DNA of 22,977 bases from DATFXF01 sp035258565. Its GTDB lineage: Bacteria; Acidobacteriota; Terriglobia; Acidiferrales; UBA7541. Position 1 is the stretch's first letter; each line of letters begins with the position of its first letter. The DNA is taken from the NCBI GenBank assembly GCA_035258565.1, contig DATFXF010000393.1, forward strand, positions 1 through 22,977. The letters run 5' to 3'. A program made the translations under genes and the position numbers. Below the pieces are notes generated by a model, which had not been told where the DNA came from, searched no databases, and saw only the letters and a program-made list of their open reading frames with translations. Shown here one piece after another: positions 1 through 7,935 of this stretch.

Positions 1-463
1 CCCGTGGAGCCACTTCGCCGCCGACGCGGCCCAAGCCAATGAGCCCGAGTGTCTTGCCACGCAGCTCGATGCCGGTGGCTCCGCTCTTCTCCCAGCGGCC
101 GGCGTGGATCGCGGCATTCAGTTGCGGCACCGAACGCGCCAGCGCCAGCAGCAACGCCAGTGTGTGCTCCGCCACGCTGATGGCATTGCCGCCGGGCGTG
201 TTCATGACCAGCACGCCACGGCGCGTGCTGGCGTCCAGGTCAATGTTGTCCACACCCACGCCGGCCCGCCCGATGACACGCAGCCGCGGTGCATGCTTGA
301 GGAGTTGCTCGGTCACATGTGTGGCGCTGCGCACCACCAGGCCATCGGCGTCGGCCAACTCGGCGGGGAGAGAGCTCGTCCGAGGCGTGACCACCTGCCA
401 GTCGCGTTCGCGGAGCAGCGCCAGGCCCCGCTCGCTGATCTTGTCGGCCACAACGATCTTCAT
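1..463 (-). CDS. serA: D-3-phosphoglycerate dehydrogenase, N-terminal part (cut by window edge)
   Basis: Converts 3-phosphoglycerate to 3-phosphohydroxypyruvate, the first step of serine synthesis, in the cytosol. Only the first 154 residues lie in the window; the frame stays open to base 1. The protein starts MKIVVADKISERG, the usual SerA opening. Residues 65-75 (GRAGVGVDNID) and 90-110 (PGGNAISVAEH followed by a Leu/Ala-rich helix) are hallmark D-2-hydroxyacid dehydrogenase segments. Residues 140-149 (GLIGLGRVGG) begin the NAD-binding Rossmann fold with GxGxxG. The catalytic Arg, Glu and His and any ACT domain would lie outside. The gene is divergent from yqeY with 93 bp between starts. Family assignment is firm. 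SerA rather than another 2-hydroxyacid dehydrogenase rests on the N-terminal sequence and is very likely. Confidence 0.92.
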   Translation of the reverse strand, partial: MKIVVADKISERGLALLRERDWQVVTPRTSSLPAELADADGLVVRSATHVTEQLLKHAPRLRVIGRAGVGVDNIDLDASTRRGVLVMNTPGGNAISVAEHTLALLLALARSVPQLNAAIHAGRWEKSGATGIELRGKTLGLIGLGRVGGEVAPR

Positions 464-533
464 GCCGGTTCACCAGGGTAGTGAGCGTCGTAGCTGGTGT
501 CAAATTCAAAGCCCGGCGTCCGGGACCGTGTGC

Positions 534-539
534 TATAGT
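534..539 (+). promoter_or_regulatory. Possible -10 element of the yqeY promoter
   Basis: TATAGT lies 17 bp before the yqeY ATG in the 93-bp divergent spacer with serA. No convincing -35 hexamer sits 16-18 bp upstream. A small inverted repeat, CCCGG-CGT-CCGGG (512-524), occupies that position and could be an operator. This is a sequence-only guess. Confidence 0.3.
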
Positions 540-556
540 CGACACTCTCCGAGATC

Positions 557-1012
557 ATGGCTCTCATCGAGCGGATCCAAGAAGAGCTCACCGCGGCAAT
601 GAAAACCAAGGAAGAACTGCGCCTTAGTGTGCTGCGCATGATCAAGACGGCGCTCAAAAACAAAGAAGTCGAAAAGATGCGGCCGCTCGAGGATGCCGAG
701 TCGCTCCAGGTGCTCCAAACGCTTGTGAAACAGCGGCGCGAGTCCGTCGAGCAGTTCACCCGCGGCGGGCGTACAGACCTAGCTGACAAAGAGACCAAGG
801 AGATCGCTATCATCGAGAGCTATCTGCCGGAAGCGCCGAGCGAGGCCGAAATGGCCCAGGCCATCGAAGCGGCCATCGCCGAAACCGGTGCCCACTCGCC
901 CAAACAGATGGGCGCGGTCATCAAGGCCGCGCGCGCTCTACTTGCCGGTAAGGCCGTGGACGGCAAAGCACTGAGCGACCGCGTGCGCCAGCGCCTTGAA
1001 AATCCCAAGTAG
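557..1012 (+). CDS. yqeY: GatB/YqeY domain protein
   Basis: A 151-aa stand-alone YqeY-type protein, related to the C-terminal tRNA-binding tail of the GatB amidotransferase subunit. The exact role of free YqeY is not settled; a link to tRNA or translation is assumed from the homology. It has the typical start MALIERIQEELTAAMK, the LRMIKTALKNKEVE helix near residues 26-39, the QRRESVEQF segment near 58-66, and the family-typical IIESYLPEAPSEAEM near residues 86-100. The C-terminal part (GAVIKAARALLAGKAVDGK) is also typical of the family. Length matches the usual 145-150 aa. The first gene of a rightward run, it is followed after 96 bp by an unrecognised gene. All conserved segments are present. 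Confidence 0.93.
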   Translation: MALIERIQEELTAAMKTKEELRLSVLRMIKTALKNKEVEKMRPLEDAESLQVLQTLVKQRRESVEQFTRGGRTDLADKETKEIAIIESYLPEAPSEAEMAQAIEAAIAETGAHSPKQMGAVIKAARALLAGKAVDGKALSDRVRQRLENPK

Positions 1013-1083
1013 AGGACCAAGGCCCCGCCTGCCAACCTCACTTCCCCTTCCCCTTCTTCGATTTTTGGACTCTTCCTCTCCCT

Positions 1084-1098
1084 TAGCCTGGGAGGCTA
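1084..1098 (+). promoter_or_regulatory. Small hairpin holding the likely ribosome binding site of the 205-aa gene
   Basis: TAGCCT-GGG-AGGCTA is a perfect 6-bp inverted repeat ending 10 bases before the ATG at 1109. The only Shine-Dalgarno-like run (GGGAGG, 1090-1095) forms the loop and 3' arm, so folding could limit initiation. The spacing to ATG (13 bases) is a little long. Effect not shown. Confidence 0.35.
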
Positions 1099-1108
1099 TT
1101 CTTTCTCC

Positions 1109-1726
1109 ATGCCGCTGCCGGAAACCATTCCCGTTCGCTATACCGAAGAGGAAGCCGAATACCTGAGTGTCCGGCCGGTGGTGCGGCAGACGTTCCGCTT
1201 TCAAGAACTGATCGACATGGTGCTGGGCGTAACGGGCAAAGACATCGCCCGCATTCAGCAGATCTTGCGCGCCGGCACAGTCGTCTTCCATTTCTATCGC
1301 TATTGGTGGCAGGGGTTCGAGGTTGATCCCCAAGAGCTCGCTCGCGAACTCGAGCAGTTTCCTGATGCGGATCCTGCGCGGCCCTTTCGTGCCGAGGAAT
1401 GCACCGTGATGCTGCTCGAGAGCGGCGGCGAGCCGCCGCGGCATTCTCTTGAGATTGCCCGAGCATCGGCCTCGCGCAAGGGGTGGTTCCGATCGCGAAG
1501 CCTCTGGGACGGCATCGTGGCTTGGGTGCGGGAGCAGGCGCCCACTTATCGGGGCTATTCCTATCCCCGCCGCGCGGATCTCTATCAGCTCACGATCACA
1601 CCCGGGCACGCTGCGGCCCTGCACGATGCCTTCGAGCGAGCGCCGCGCGAGTTGCGCCGTGCCTTCCTGAACCTCCCGGGAGCCAGCCGGATCGTCTTCC
1701 TGTGCCCGCGGCAGCGGTCGAGCTGA
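1109..1726 (+). CDS. Hypothetical protein, 205 aa
   Basis: I do not recognise this family. The frame is long, has the codon character of the neighbours, and fills the space between yqeY and the OPT transporter, so it is probably real. The product starts MPLPETIPVRYTEEEAEY. It is soluble-looking, with no signal peptide or membrane helix. It carries an aromatic segment FHFYRYWWQGFE near residues 60-71, and many Arg and Glu residues. A second aromatic patch, YRGYSYPRRADLYQLTI, lies near residues 147-163. No Cys pairs or nucleotide-binding motif are visible. A GGGAGG stretch at 1090-1095 may be its ribosome binding site, inside a small hairpin. It could be an Acidobacteria-specific conserved protein; that is a guess. 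Confidence 0.7.
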   Translation: MPLPETIPVRYTEEEAEYLSVRPVVRQTFRFQELIDMVLGVTGKDIARIQQILRAGTVVFHFYRYWWQGFEVDPQELARELEQFPDADPARPFRAEECTVMLLESGGEPPRHSLEIARASASRKGWFRSRSLWDGIVAWVREQAPTYRGYSYPRRADLYQLTITPGHAAALHDAFERAPRELRRAFLNLPGASRIVFLCPRQRSS

Positions 1727-1832
1727 TTGCTGCTTGCTTGCCCGCCGCCCGTGGTGCTACTTTGCCCGCGCTTGTGCTGTGCCCATGCCCTGGTTCCCCC
1801 CAATCTCTGGGAACGCCCGGCGGAGGTGATGT

Positions 1833-3998
1833 GTGGCAACGAGACCGTGGAGTTCGACCGCACCCTCGGGCGAGTTCCGTCCCTATCTGGACTCGGCTGC
1901 GGTTCTTCCGGAATTCAGTTTTCGTGCCGTGCTCTTCGGGGCTCTCTTCGGTATCCTGTTCGGCGCGGTCACCGTTTACGTGGGGTTGCGCGCCGGGCTC
2001 ACGGTTTCCGCCTCCATCCCCATTGCCGTGCTCTCCATCAGCATCCTCCGCGCCTTTGGCAAGGCCTCCATCCTCGAGAACAACATCGTGCAGACCACCG
2101 GCTCAGCGGGTGAGTCGGTGGCCGCGGGCGTCATTTTTACGCTGCCGGCCCTCATCTTTCTGGGTTATCCACTCGAGTATTCGCGCATCTTCCTTCTCGC
2201 GCTGATCGGCGGGTGGCTTGGCGTCCTCTTCATGATCCCGCTGCGGCGGCAACTGATCGTCAAAGAGCATGGCAACCTGCTCTATCCCGAGGGCACGGCC
2301 TGCGCTGACGTGCTGGTGGCCGGCGACAAGGGCGGCTCGTTTGCGGGGCGAGTTTTCTGGGGATTGGGGCTGGGCGGGGTGTACACGGTGCTGATGAACA
2401 TCGTACAGGCCTGGCCCGGCCAGCCGGAATACCGGCCGCGATGGCTGCCTGGCGCTTCCTTCCGCGCGGCGGTCACTTCGGAATACCTGGGCGTGGGTTA
2501 CATCATCGGCCCGCGCGTCGCGGGGATCCTTTTTGCTGGAGGGGTCTTTTCCTGGCTGGTCATGATGCCGGCGATCAAGTTCTTCGGCTCGCTCAATCCG
2601 ACCGCGCCACTTTACCCAAGCACGGTGCCCATCCCGCAAATGACCCCCGACCAGCTCTGGTCCAGCTACGTCCGCCCCATGGGCGCGGGCGCCGTGGCTG
2701 CCGCCGGGCTCATCACCTTGCTCAGGACCATGCCCACCATCTTCTCCGCGCTTACCACAGGCCTCCGGGACGTGCGCGCGCAACGCGGTCAGGTGGCCAG
2801 CGAGGCCAGCCGTACCGAGCGCGACCTTTCCATGAAGGTTGTCTTGATCGGCTCGCTGGCGATTGTGACCATGATGTGGGCGCTGCTCAGCTTCAAGCCC
2901 ATCCCCGGCGCGCAAACTGGGCTGTTCGCCAACCTCGTGGCCGCTCTTTTCGTTGTCGTCTTCGGCTTTTTGTTCGTTACCGTATCCTCGCGCATCTGCG
3001 GCCTGATTGGCACCTCGGCTAATCCGGTCAGTGGCATGACCATTGCCACCTTGATGGCCACCTGCGCGACATTCCTTATCCTTGGCTGGACAGCAGGCAA
3101 CTTTGCCGCCCTGGCCCTGACCATCGGTGGGGTGGTCTGCATCGCCGCCGCCAACGCCGGCGCAACCTCGCAGGACCTCAAGACCGGCTACCTGGTGGGC
3201 GCCACGCCTTTCCGCCAGCAGATTGGGCTGATGATCGGGGTCACTGCCGCCACGCTTTCCATCGGCATCGTGCTCATCCTGATGAATCTCGGCTTGGCCC
3301 AATACAAGCCCGTCGAGATCGCGCTCTCTATCGAGCAGCTTCCCGCCGGTGTCGCTGTGGAGGACAGGAATTACATGCACAACGGCAAGTCCTACGTGCT
3401 GGTGAACGCCATCGGCTCGAGCGTCGTGCCCGACGGCAAATACCTCTACGACCCATCCACGCATCAGATTGAGATCCAGTGGGTCCAGGGGATCGGCAGC
3501 GAGAAAGCCGCCGCACCGCAAGCGCGCCTTATGGCCACGGTGATCAACGGCATCCTGACGCAGCGTCTGCCCTGGCGTCTGGTGTTGCTGGGCGTGTTCC
3601 TGGTGCTGGCCGTCGAACTGCTGGGGATTCGCTCGCTGGCTTTCGCCGTCGGCTCCTATCTTTCCATCGGCACGACCATGGCCATTTTTGCTGGCGGGGT
3701 GGTGCGCTGGCTTGCCGAGCGAGGAAAAAGCAAAGTCGAACACGCCGAGAGCGAAGTCAGCCCTGGTTCGCTCTATGCCAGCGGCCTGATCGCCGCCGGC
3801 GGCGTCTTCGGTCTATTGGGCATTCTGATTGCGCTGCTCGAAGATCCCGAGTTCAAATTCCATTTCCTACCGGCGGGTTTGTTTGAGTTCGGCCCCAAGG
3901 TTTTGGGCCGTCTCGCCGAGAGCCATCTCTTGGCCGTAGGGATGTTTGGCCTGCTGGCGTTTTCGCTCTTTCTCTTTGCGCGCAAAAAGCTGGAGTAA
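1833..3998 (+). CDS. OPT-family transporter
   Basis: A 721-aa polytopic inner-membrane protein of the oligopeptide transporter (OPT) superfamily, bacterial branch; substrate unknown (peptides or metal chelates in studied members). The N-terminus shows EFRPYLDSAAVLPEFSFRA, then the first helix. This is followed by YVGLRAGLTVSASIPIAVLS and the NIVQTTGSAGESVAAG segment typical of these proteins. Many hydrophobic helices follow. Residues of roughly 495-560, rich in polar and charged amino acids (VAVEDRNYMHNGKSY region), form a soluble loop or small domain between helices. The start is GTG at 1833, with GGAGG at 1822-1826 six bases before it; the protein begins right at the family N-terminus. It is followed by a rhomboid protease 91 bp downstream. 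Confidence 0.93.
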   Translation: MATRPWSSTAPSGEFRPYLDSAAVLPEFSFRAVLFGALFGILFGAVTVYVGLRAGLTVSASIPIAVLSISILRAFGKASILENNIVQTTGSAGESVAAGVIFTLPALIFLGYPLEYSRIFLLALIGGWLGVLFMIPLRRQLIVKEHGNLLYPEGTACADVLVAGDKGGSFAGRVFWGLGLGGVYTVLMNIVQAWPGQPEYRPRWLPGASFRAAVTSEYLGVGYIIGPRVAGILFAGGVFSWLVMMPAIKFFGSLNPTAPLYPSTVPIPQMTPDQLWSSYVRPMGAGAVAAAGLITLLRTMPTIFSALTTGLRDVRAQRGQVASEASRTERDLSMKVVLIGSLAIVTMMWALLSFKPIPGAQTGLFANLVAALFVVVFGFLFVTVSSRICGLIGTSANPVSGMTIATLMATCATFLILGWTAGNFAALALTIGGVVCIAAANAGATSQDLKTGYLVGATPFRQQIGLMIGVTAATLSIGIVLILMNLGLAQYKPVEIALSIEQLPAGVAVEDRNYMHNGKSYVLVNAIGSSVVPDGKYLYDPSTHQIEIQWVQGIGSEKAAAPQARLMATVINGILTQRLPWRLVLLGVFLVLAVELLGIRSLAFAVGSYLSIGTTMAIFAGGVVRWLAERGKSKVEHAESEVSPGSLYASGLIAAGGVFGLLGILIALLEDPEFKFHFLPAGLFEFGPKVLGRLAESHLLAVGMFGLLAFSLFLFARKKLE

Positions 3999-4050
3999 TT
4001 CTGCCTGCGTCTCGACTCCTACTGTCTTCCACGCGGGTTTGGTCTCCCCT

Positions 4051-4080
4051 TTGACATTTCGACTCGCTGACTCTTAGACT
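4051..4080 (+). promoter_or_regulatory. Candidate promoter of the rhomboid gene
   Basis: TTGACA (4051-4056) and TAGACT (4075-4080) are separated by 18 bp. Transcription would start about 4086, only a few bases before the ATG at 4090, so the message would be nearly leaderless. AAGGA at 4083-4087 is very close to the ATG. The hexamers are good but the geometry is unusual. Confidence 0.4.
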
Positions 4081-4089
4081 CTAAGGATC

Positions 4090-4866
4090 ATGGATTATTC
4101 TCGGCGCTCTTACGGTTACCGATTCAATTGGGACAGCTTGCTGACTCCCGCGATCAAGGTTCTGCTGATAGCCACCACAGCCGTGTTCCTGGTTCAGAAG
4201 CTGCTCGAACTCCTCGCCGGAGAGGGGCCCGCACTGATCTTCATTCATTTCTTAGGGTTGGTGCCCTTTGCAGTGTTGCACGGCTTCATCTGGCAACTCT
4301 TCACCTACCTGTTCCTGCATGGCAGTCTCTTGCATTTATTACTCAACATGTTCGTGCTGTGGATGTTTGGCCGGGACCTGGAGCTCTACTGGGGACGACG
4401 ACGCTTCTATGTCTACTATTTTCTGACCGGCATCGGCGCCGGAATCATCAACGTGGCGGTGAAGGGGCTGCTCTATTCGCCGAGCTCCCGCGCGCTCGAG
4501 ATTCCGACGATTGGGGCGTCCGGTGCCATCTACGGCATCCTGCTGGCTGCGGCCATGGTCTTTCCTGACCGACAAATCCTGCTCATCCCCTTCCCGGTGA
4601 CGCTGCCGATGCGGGCCTACGTTGCCGTCATCGGCGCCATCGAGTTTTTCGCCACGCTCGGCGCGACGGGCGACAACATCAGCCACATTTCGCACCTCGG
4701 GGGGATGCTGGTCGGTTATCTCTACCTGCGCCGGGGCTCCTTTTTCTACGGCCTGCGCAACCAGTACTCGGATTGGAAGCGCCGCCGCCTGCGCCGTAAA
4801 TTTGATGTCTACATGCGCCAACACAAGGATGATTCCTCCCCTCGCCCCGATCGCTGGCTGAACTAA
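4090..4866 (+). CDS. Rhomboid family intramembrane serine protease
   Basis: A 258-aa membrane protease that cuts substrate helices inside the bilayer; its substrate cannot be told from sequence. It has about six hydrophobic helices. The HGSLLHLLLNMFVLWMFG block (residues 77-94) carries the family HxxxxHxxxN pattern. The catalytic serine is in GASGAIYG (Ser144) and the catalytic histidine is in the SHLGG motif (His202; another His at 199). The dyad is complete, so the protein should be active. The tail after residue 215 is very basic (KRRRLRRKF) and presumably cytosolic. It follows the OPT transporter on the same strand and converges with pyk, with 29 bp between stop codons. Confidence 0.95.
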   Translation: MDYSRRSYGYRFNWDSLLTPAIKVLLIATTAVFLVQKLLELLAGEGPALIFIHFLGLVPFAVLHGFIWQLFTYLFLHGSLLHLLLNMFVLWMFGRDLELYWGRRRFYVYYFLTGIGAGIINVAVKGLLYSPSSRALEIPTIGASGAIYGILLAAAMVFPDRQILLIPFPVTLPMRAYVAVIGAIEFFATLGATGDNISHISHLGGMLVGYLYLRRGSFFYGLRNQYSDWKRRRLRRKFDVYMRQHKDDSSPRPDRWLN

Positions 4867-4895
4867 GCGCGGTCCACTGGACACCCAGGGGAACG

Positions 4896-6314
4896 CTAGC
4901 CGCCCACAACGTGGAACTTCATGAAGTTCGTGGTGCCGCCGATGCCCAAGGGTGTGCCGGCCACGATGCCGACCACGTCGCCGCGCCGGACGAGCCTCTC
5001 CTCAAGCAGGCGCTGTTCGGCAAGCGCGGACAGCTCGTCAATATTGCGCACCACAGCGATGGTGCGTGGCAGGACGCCCCACAGCAGGCTCAGCCGGCGG
5101 CGTGTTTCGGTTCTGGGCGAGAAGGCGATGATGGGCGGCTGCGGCCGGTGTTTGGAGACCAGGCGCGCGGTCGAGCCGGTCTCCGTGAAGACGGCGATCA
5201 CTTTCATGGGCAGCTCGTCGGAGGCGTGACAAATCAGTTCGCTGGTGGCTTCGGCGACGTGGAGCGGAGCTGCACGCGGCGGGCGCGGGAACTGGGTGAT
5301 GCTAGACTCGGCTTCGCAAATGATGCGACCCATCATCTCGACGGACTCGAGCGGATAGCGACCGACGGCCGTTTCCGCGGAGAGCATCACCACGTCGGTG
5401 CCATCGAAGATCGCATTGGCTACGTCGGAAGCCTCCGCGCGAGTGGGCCGCGGGTTCTGGGTCATGGACTCGAGCATCTGCGTCGCGGTAATGACTGGTC
5501 GGCGGGCTTCGCACGCCTTTCGAATGATCTCTTTCTGTACCACCGGGACCGTCTCCGGTTTCATCTCCACGCCCAGGTCGCCGCGCGCCACCATGACGCC
5601 GTCGGCCTGGCGCAGAATTTCGTCCAGATTTTCGATGGCCTCGGGCTTTTCGACCTTGGCGATCACCGGCGCGTCTTTTCCCGCACGGCGGATCGCCACC
5701 TTGGCATCCAAAACGTCTTTGGCGCGGCGGACGAAACTGATGGCGATGTAATCCACACCATGGCGGAGGGCGAAGACCAGGTCCTTGCGGTCCTTCGGTG
5801 TGAGCGCAGGCAAACGCAGCCCTAGCCCGGGCAGGTTGATGCCCTTGTGCTCGCCCAGCTCGCCGCCGTTGATCACCTTCGAGATCACGCTGGGTCCGCG
5901 GACGGCAAGCACGCGCAGCTCGATCAAGCCATCGGCCAGCAGGATGCGGTCGCCTGGGTGCACTTCGTGCGGCAGGCGCTTGAACGTGGTACTGACCACG
6001 GCGTTCGTCCCCGGCACGTCAGCGGTGGTAATCGTGAAGCGCTGGCCCGCATGGAGCATCACCGGTCGGCCGCGCACAAGCGCCCCCGTGCGGATTTTCG
6101 GTCCGGGCAAGTCCGCCAAAATGGCAATGGGCTTCTTGAGACGCCCGGAAGCAGCGCGGATCCGCGCAATCGTACGCGCGTGCTCGCGCTGGGTGCCGTG
6201 GGAAAAGTTCAGCCGCGCCACGTCCATGCCGGCCCGCATAAGGCGCTCGATCATCTCGGCGGAATTGCTCGAGGGGCCCAGCGTGCAGATGATTTTTGCC
6301 TTGCGGAGGTTCAT
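4896..6314 (-). CDS. pyk: Pyruvate kinase
   Basis: Transfers phosphate from phosphoenolpyruvate to ADP, the last step of glycolysis. The 472-aa length is normal. Landmarks are KIICTLGPSS (7-16), VARLNFSHG (32-40), ADLPGPKIRTG (67-77), and AKVEKPEAIENLDEI with the catalytic Lys at 220. MVARGDLGVEM (241-251) and ITATQMLESM (275-284) follow. The C-terminal domain (about 350-472) includes FTETGSTARLVSKHRP and ends in VAGTPLGIGGTTNFMKFHVV, typical of the family. It starts 24 bp after the stop of the upstream M20 peptidase, so the two may share a transcript. CGGAG sits just ahead of the ATG. Confidence 0.98.
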   Translation of the reverse strand: MNLRKAKIICTLGPSSNSAEMIERLMRAGMDVARLNFSHGTQREHARTIARIRAASGRLKKPIAILADLPGPKIRTGALVRGRPVMLHAGQRFTITTADVPGTNAVVSTTFKRLPHEVHPGDRILLADGLIELRVLAVRGPSVISKVINGGELGEHKGINLPGLGLRLPALTPKDRKDLVFALRHGVDYIAISFVRRAKDVLDAKVAIRRAGKDAPVIAKVEKPEAIENLDEILRQADGVMVARGDLGVEMKPETVPVVQKEIIRKACEARRPVITATQMLESMTQNPRPTRAEASDVANAIFDGTDVVMLSAETAVGRYPLESVEMMGRIICEAESSITQFPRPPRAAPLHVAEATSELICHASDELPMKVIAVFTETGSTARLVSKHRPQPPIIAFSPRTETRRRLSLLWGVLPRTIAVVRNIDELSALAEQRLLEERLVRRGDVVGIVAGTPLGIGGTTNFMKFHVVGG

Positions 6315-6338
6315 GAGCTCCGGGGTACGGTTCCCTGG

Positions 6339-7766
6339 CTACCTGGCGCGCGCGAACTCGTCGACGACGCGGTAGAGAAAGTCGAGGCCCTTTCGGAATG
6401 CGTCCAGGGGGATGCGCTCGTTGTCGGCGTGCATCCGCAGCTCATCTTCTTCGGTGAGAGGGAAGGGCAGCAGGCCGTAGGCCTGGACGTTTCGCAGACG
6501 GAGTTGCGCGGAGTCGGTCGCGCCGGTGGACATGGAGGGCACGGTGATGGCCCCGGGAAAGACAGCGGGGCCTACGCGCGCAATGGTCCGGTAGAGCTCG
6601 CTCTCGAGCGCAGAGGGCGGGGCTGGCTGGCGCAAGGCCGGCTCAATCTCGAAGCGAACCCGCGGATCGTTCACCAGCTTGCGCAGCTCCCCGACCAGGG
6701 CGTCAATCGAATCGCCCGGCAACAGCCGGATATTCAGCGTGGCGCGGGCCTCGGACGGCACGACGTTCGAGCGGATGCCGGCGCGCAAGATCGTCGGCGC
6801 AATGGAATCGCGCAGCATGGAGTTCCAGACTGGGCTGGTGTCGGAGAGAATACGCACGGCATGCTCCGCCCGTTCGGGCGTGTCGAGCGCGCGCATCCAC
6901 TTCCCGAGCTCGGGGTCTTCGATCTTGGCGAGTTCCTCGAAGTAACGCCGCGTGATCGTGTTGGGGTGCGCCGGAGCCACATAGGCGCCAATCTTGGCAA
7001 CGGCCGCGGCCAAGTGGACCACCGGATTATCCTTGCGCGGCAGCGAACCGTGCCCGGAGGGTCCGCTCGCAATCACCTCCACGTTCACGGGAATCTTCTC
7101 GCTGGCCTGGACGGCCACGTATTCCACCTTGCCGTTCTTGGCCTTCACCAGGCCACCCTCGTTGAGGGCAAAGCCTGCGGCGATCTTGTCCCAGTGTTTC
7201 TTGATGACGAACTCGATGCCGTATTCGCCGCTCTGTTCTTCGTCGCCCTCGGCAAGAAAGATGAGGTCGCGGTTCAAGTGCGCGCCTGAGCGCTTGAGAG
7301 CCACCAGCACGGCCAGGTTGGCGATGACCATCCCTTTGTCATCAAGGGCTCCGCGCCCGTAGAGGTAGCCATCCTTGGTGACCGCGCCGAACGGATCCAC
7401 ACTCCACTTCTCCTTCTGCACGCCGACCACGTCGAGGTGACCCATCAGCAGCAAGGACCGCGAGGGGTCCGGCACCACGCTCGATTGCAGCCGCGCAACC
7501 ACGACACCGCGCCCCGGGGCGCTCTCGAGCACCTCGGCGTGTATGCCTTCGCGCTCGAGAAGGCCGGCCAGGTACTGCGCGGCGGCCAGTTCATTGCCGG
7601 GAGGATTCACGGTATTGATGCGAATCAGATCGGCGAGCCATCCCACGGCCTCCTCCGAGATCTTGGCCATGTCCGGACCCGGCGGCTGCTGGGCACCCGC
7701 AGGGCTGGCGCTCGCCGCGCCGAGCAGTGCCCCCAGCAGAAGAAAACAACCCAGGCGGCATCTCAT
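6339..7766 (-). CDS. Secreted M20-family metallopeptidase
   Basis: A 475-aa di-zinc hydrolase of the M20 family (carboxypeptidase/aminoacylase-like), probably exported. An N-terminal signal peptide covers about residues 1-25 (MRCRLGCFLLLGALLGA, then ASPAGAQ). Metal and catalytic residues are all visible: GHLDVV (His110), GALDDKG (Asp142), and DEE (175-177, with Glu176 the likely general base). The dimerisation-domain His is in SGHGSLPRKDNP (His239), and the last His is in the C-terminal MHADNERIPL. STGATDSAQLR near the C-terminus also fits the family. Substrate is unknown; peptide or N-acyl amino acid is likely. GGAGGTG lies just before the start. It is upstream of pyk by 24 bp and divergent from the VWA gene. 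Confidence 0.93.
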   Translation of the reverse strand: MRCRLGCFLLLGALLGAASASPAGAQQPPGPDMAKISEEAVGWLADLIRINTVNPPGNELAAAQYLAGLLEREGIHAEVLESAPGRGVVVARLQSSVVPDPSRSLLLMGHLDVVGVQKEKWSVDPFGAVTKDGYLYGRGALDDKGMVIANLAVLVALKRSGAHLNRDLIFLAEGDEEQSGEYGIEFVIKKHWDKIAAGFALNEGGLVKAKNGKVEYVAVQASEKIPVNVEVIASGPSGHGSLPRKDNPVVHLAAAVAKIGAYVAPAHPNTITRRYFEELAKIEDPELGKWMRALDTPERAEHAVRILSDTSPVWNSMLRDSIAPTILRAGIRSNVVPSEARATLNIRLLPGDSIDALVGELRKLVNDPRVRFEIEPALRQPAPPSALESELYRTIARVGPAVFPGAITVPSMSTGATDSAQLRLRNVQAYGLLPFPLTEEDELRMHADNERIPLDAFRKGLDFLYRVVDEFARAR

Positions 7767-7935
7767 CCGTCACACCTCCAGGCTTAGCTTAGTGAGGAAA
7801 CCTGTCGTGCCACAAACGCTTCATACTACCATGGTGGCGCGCGCCCTCGAATCCGGCGCAGCGCGAGGCCGCGCAACGAGCAACCATTTGAACGGCGACG
7901 CATTTCGTGGCAGCATGAAACCTGGCGAGGGCAAT

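Noticed and set aside
2103..3743. A 546-codon leftward open frame across the OPT transporter
   Set aside because: Antisense shadow of a membrane protein; product is rich in Asp, Gly, His and Gln with no family resemblance.
5847..7289. A 480-codon rightward open frame across pyk and the M20 peptidase
   Set aside because: It spans two well-defined genes on the other strand and reads as their complement.
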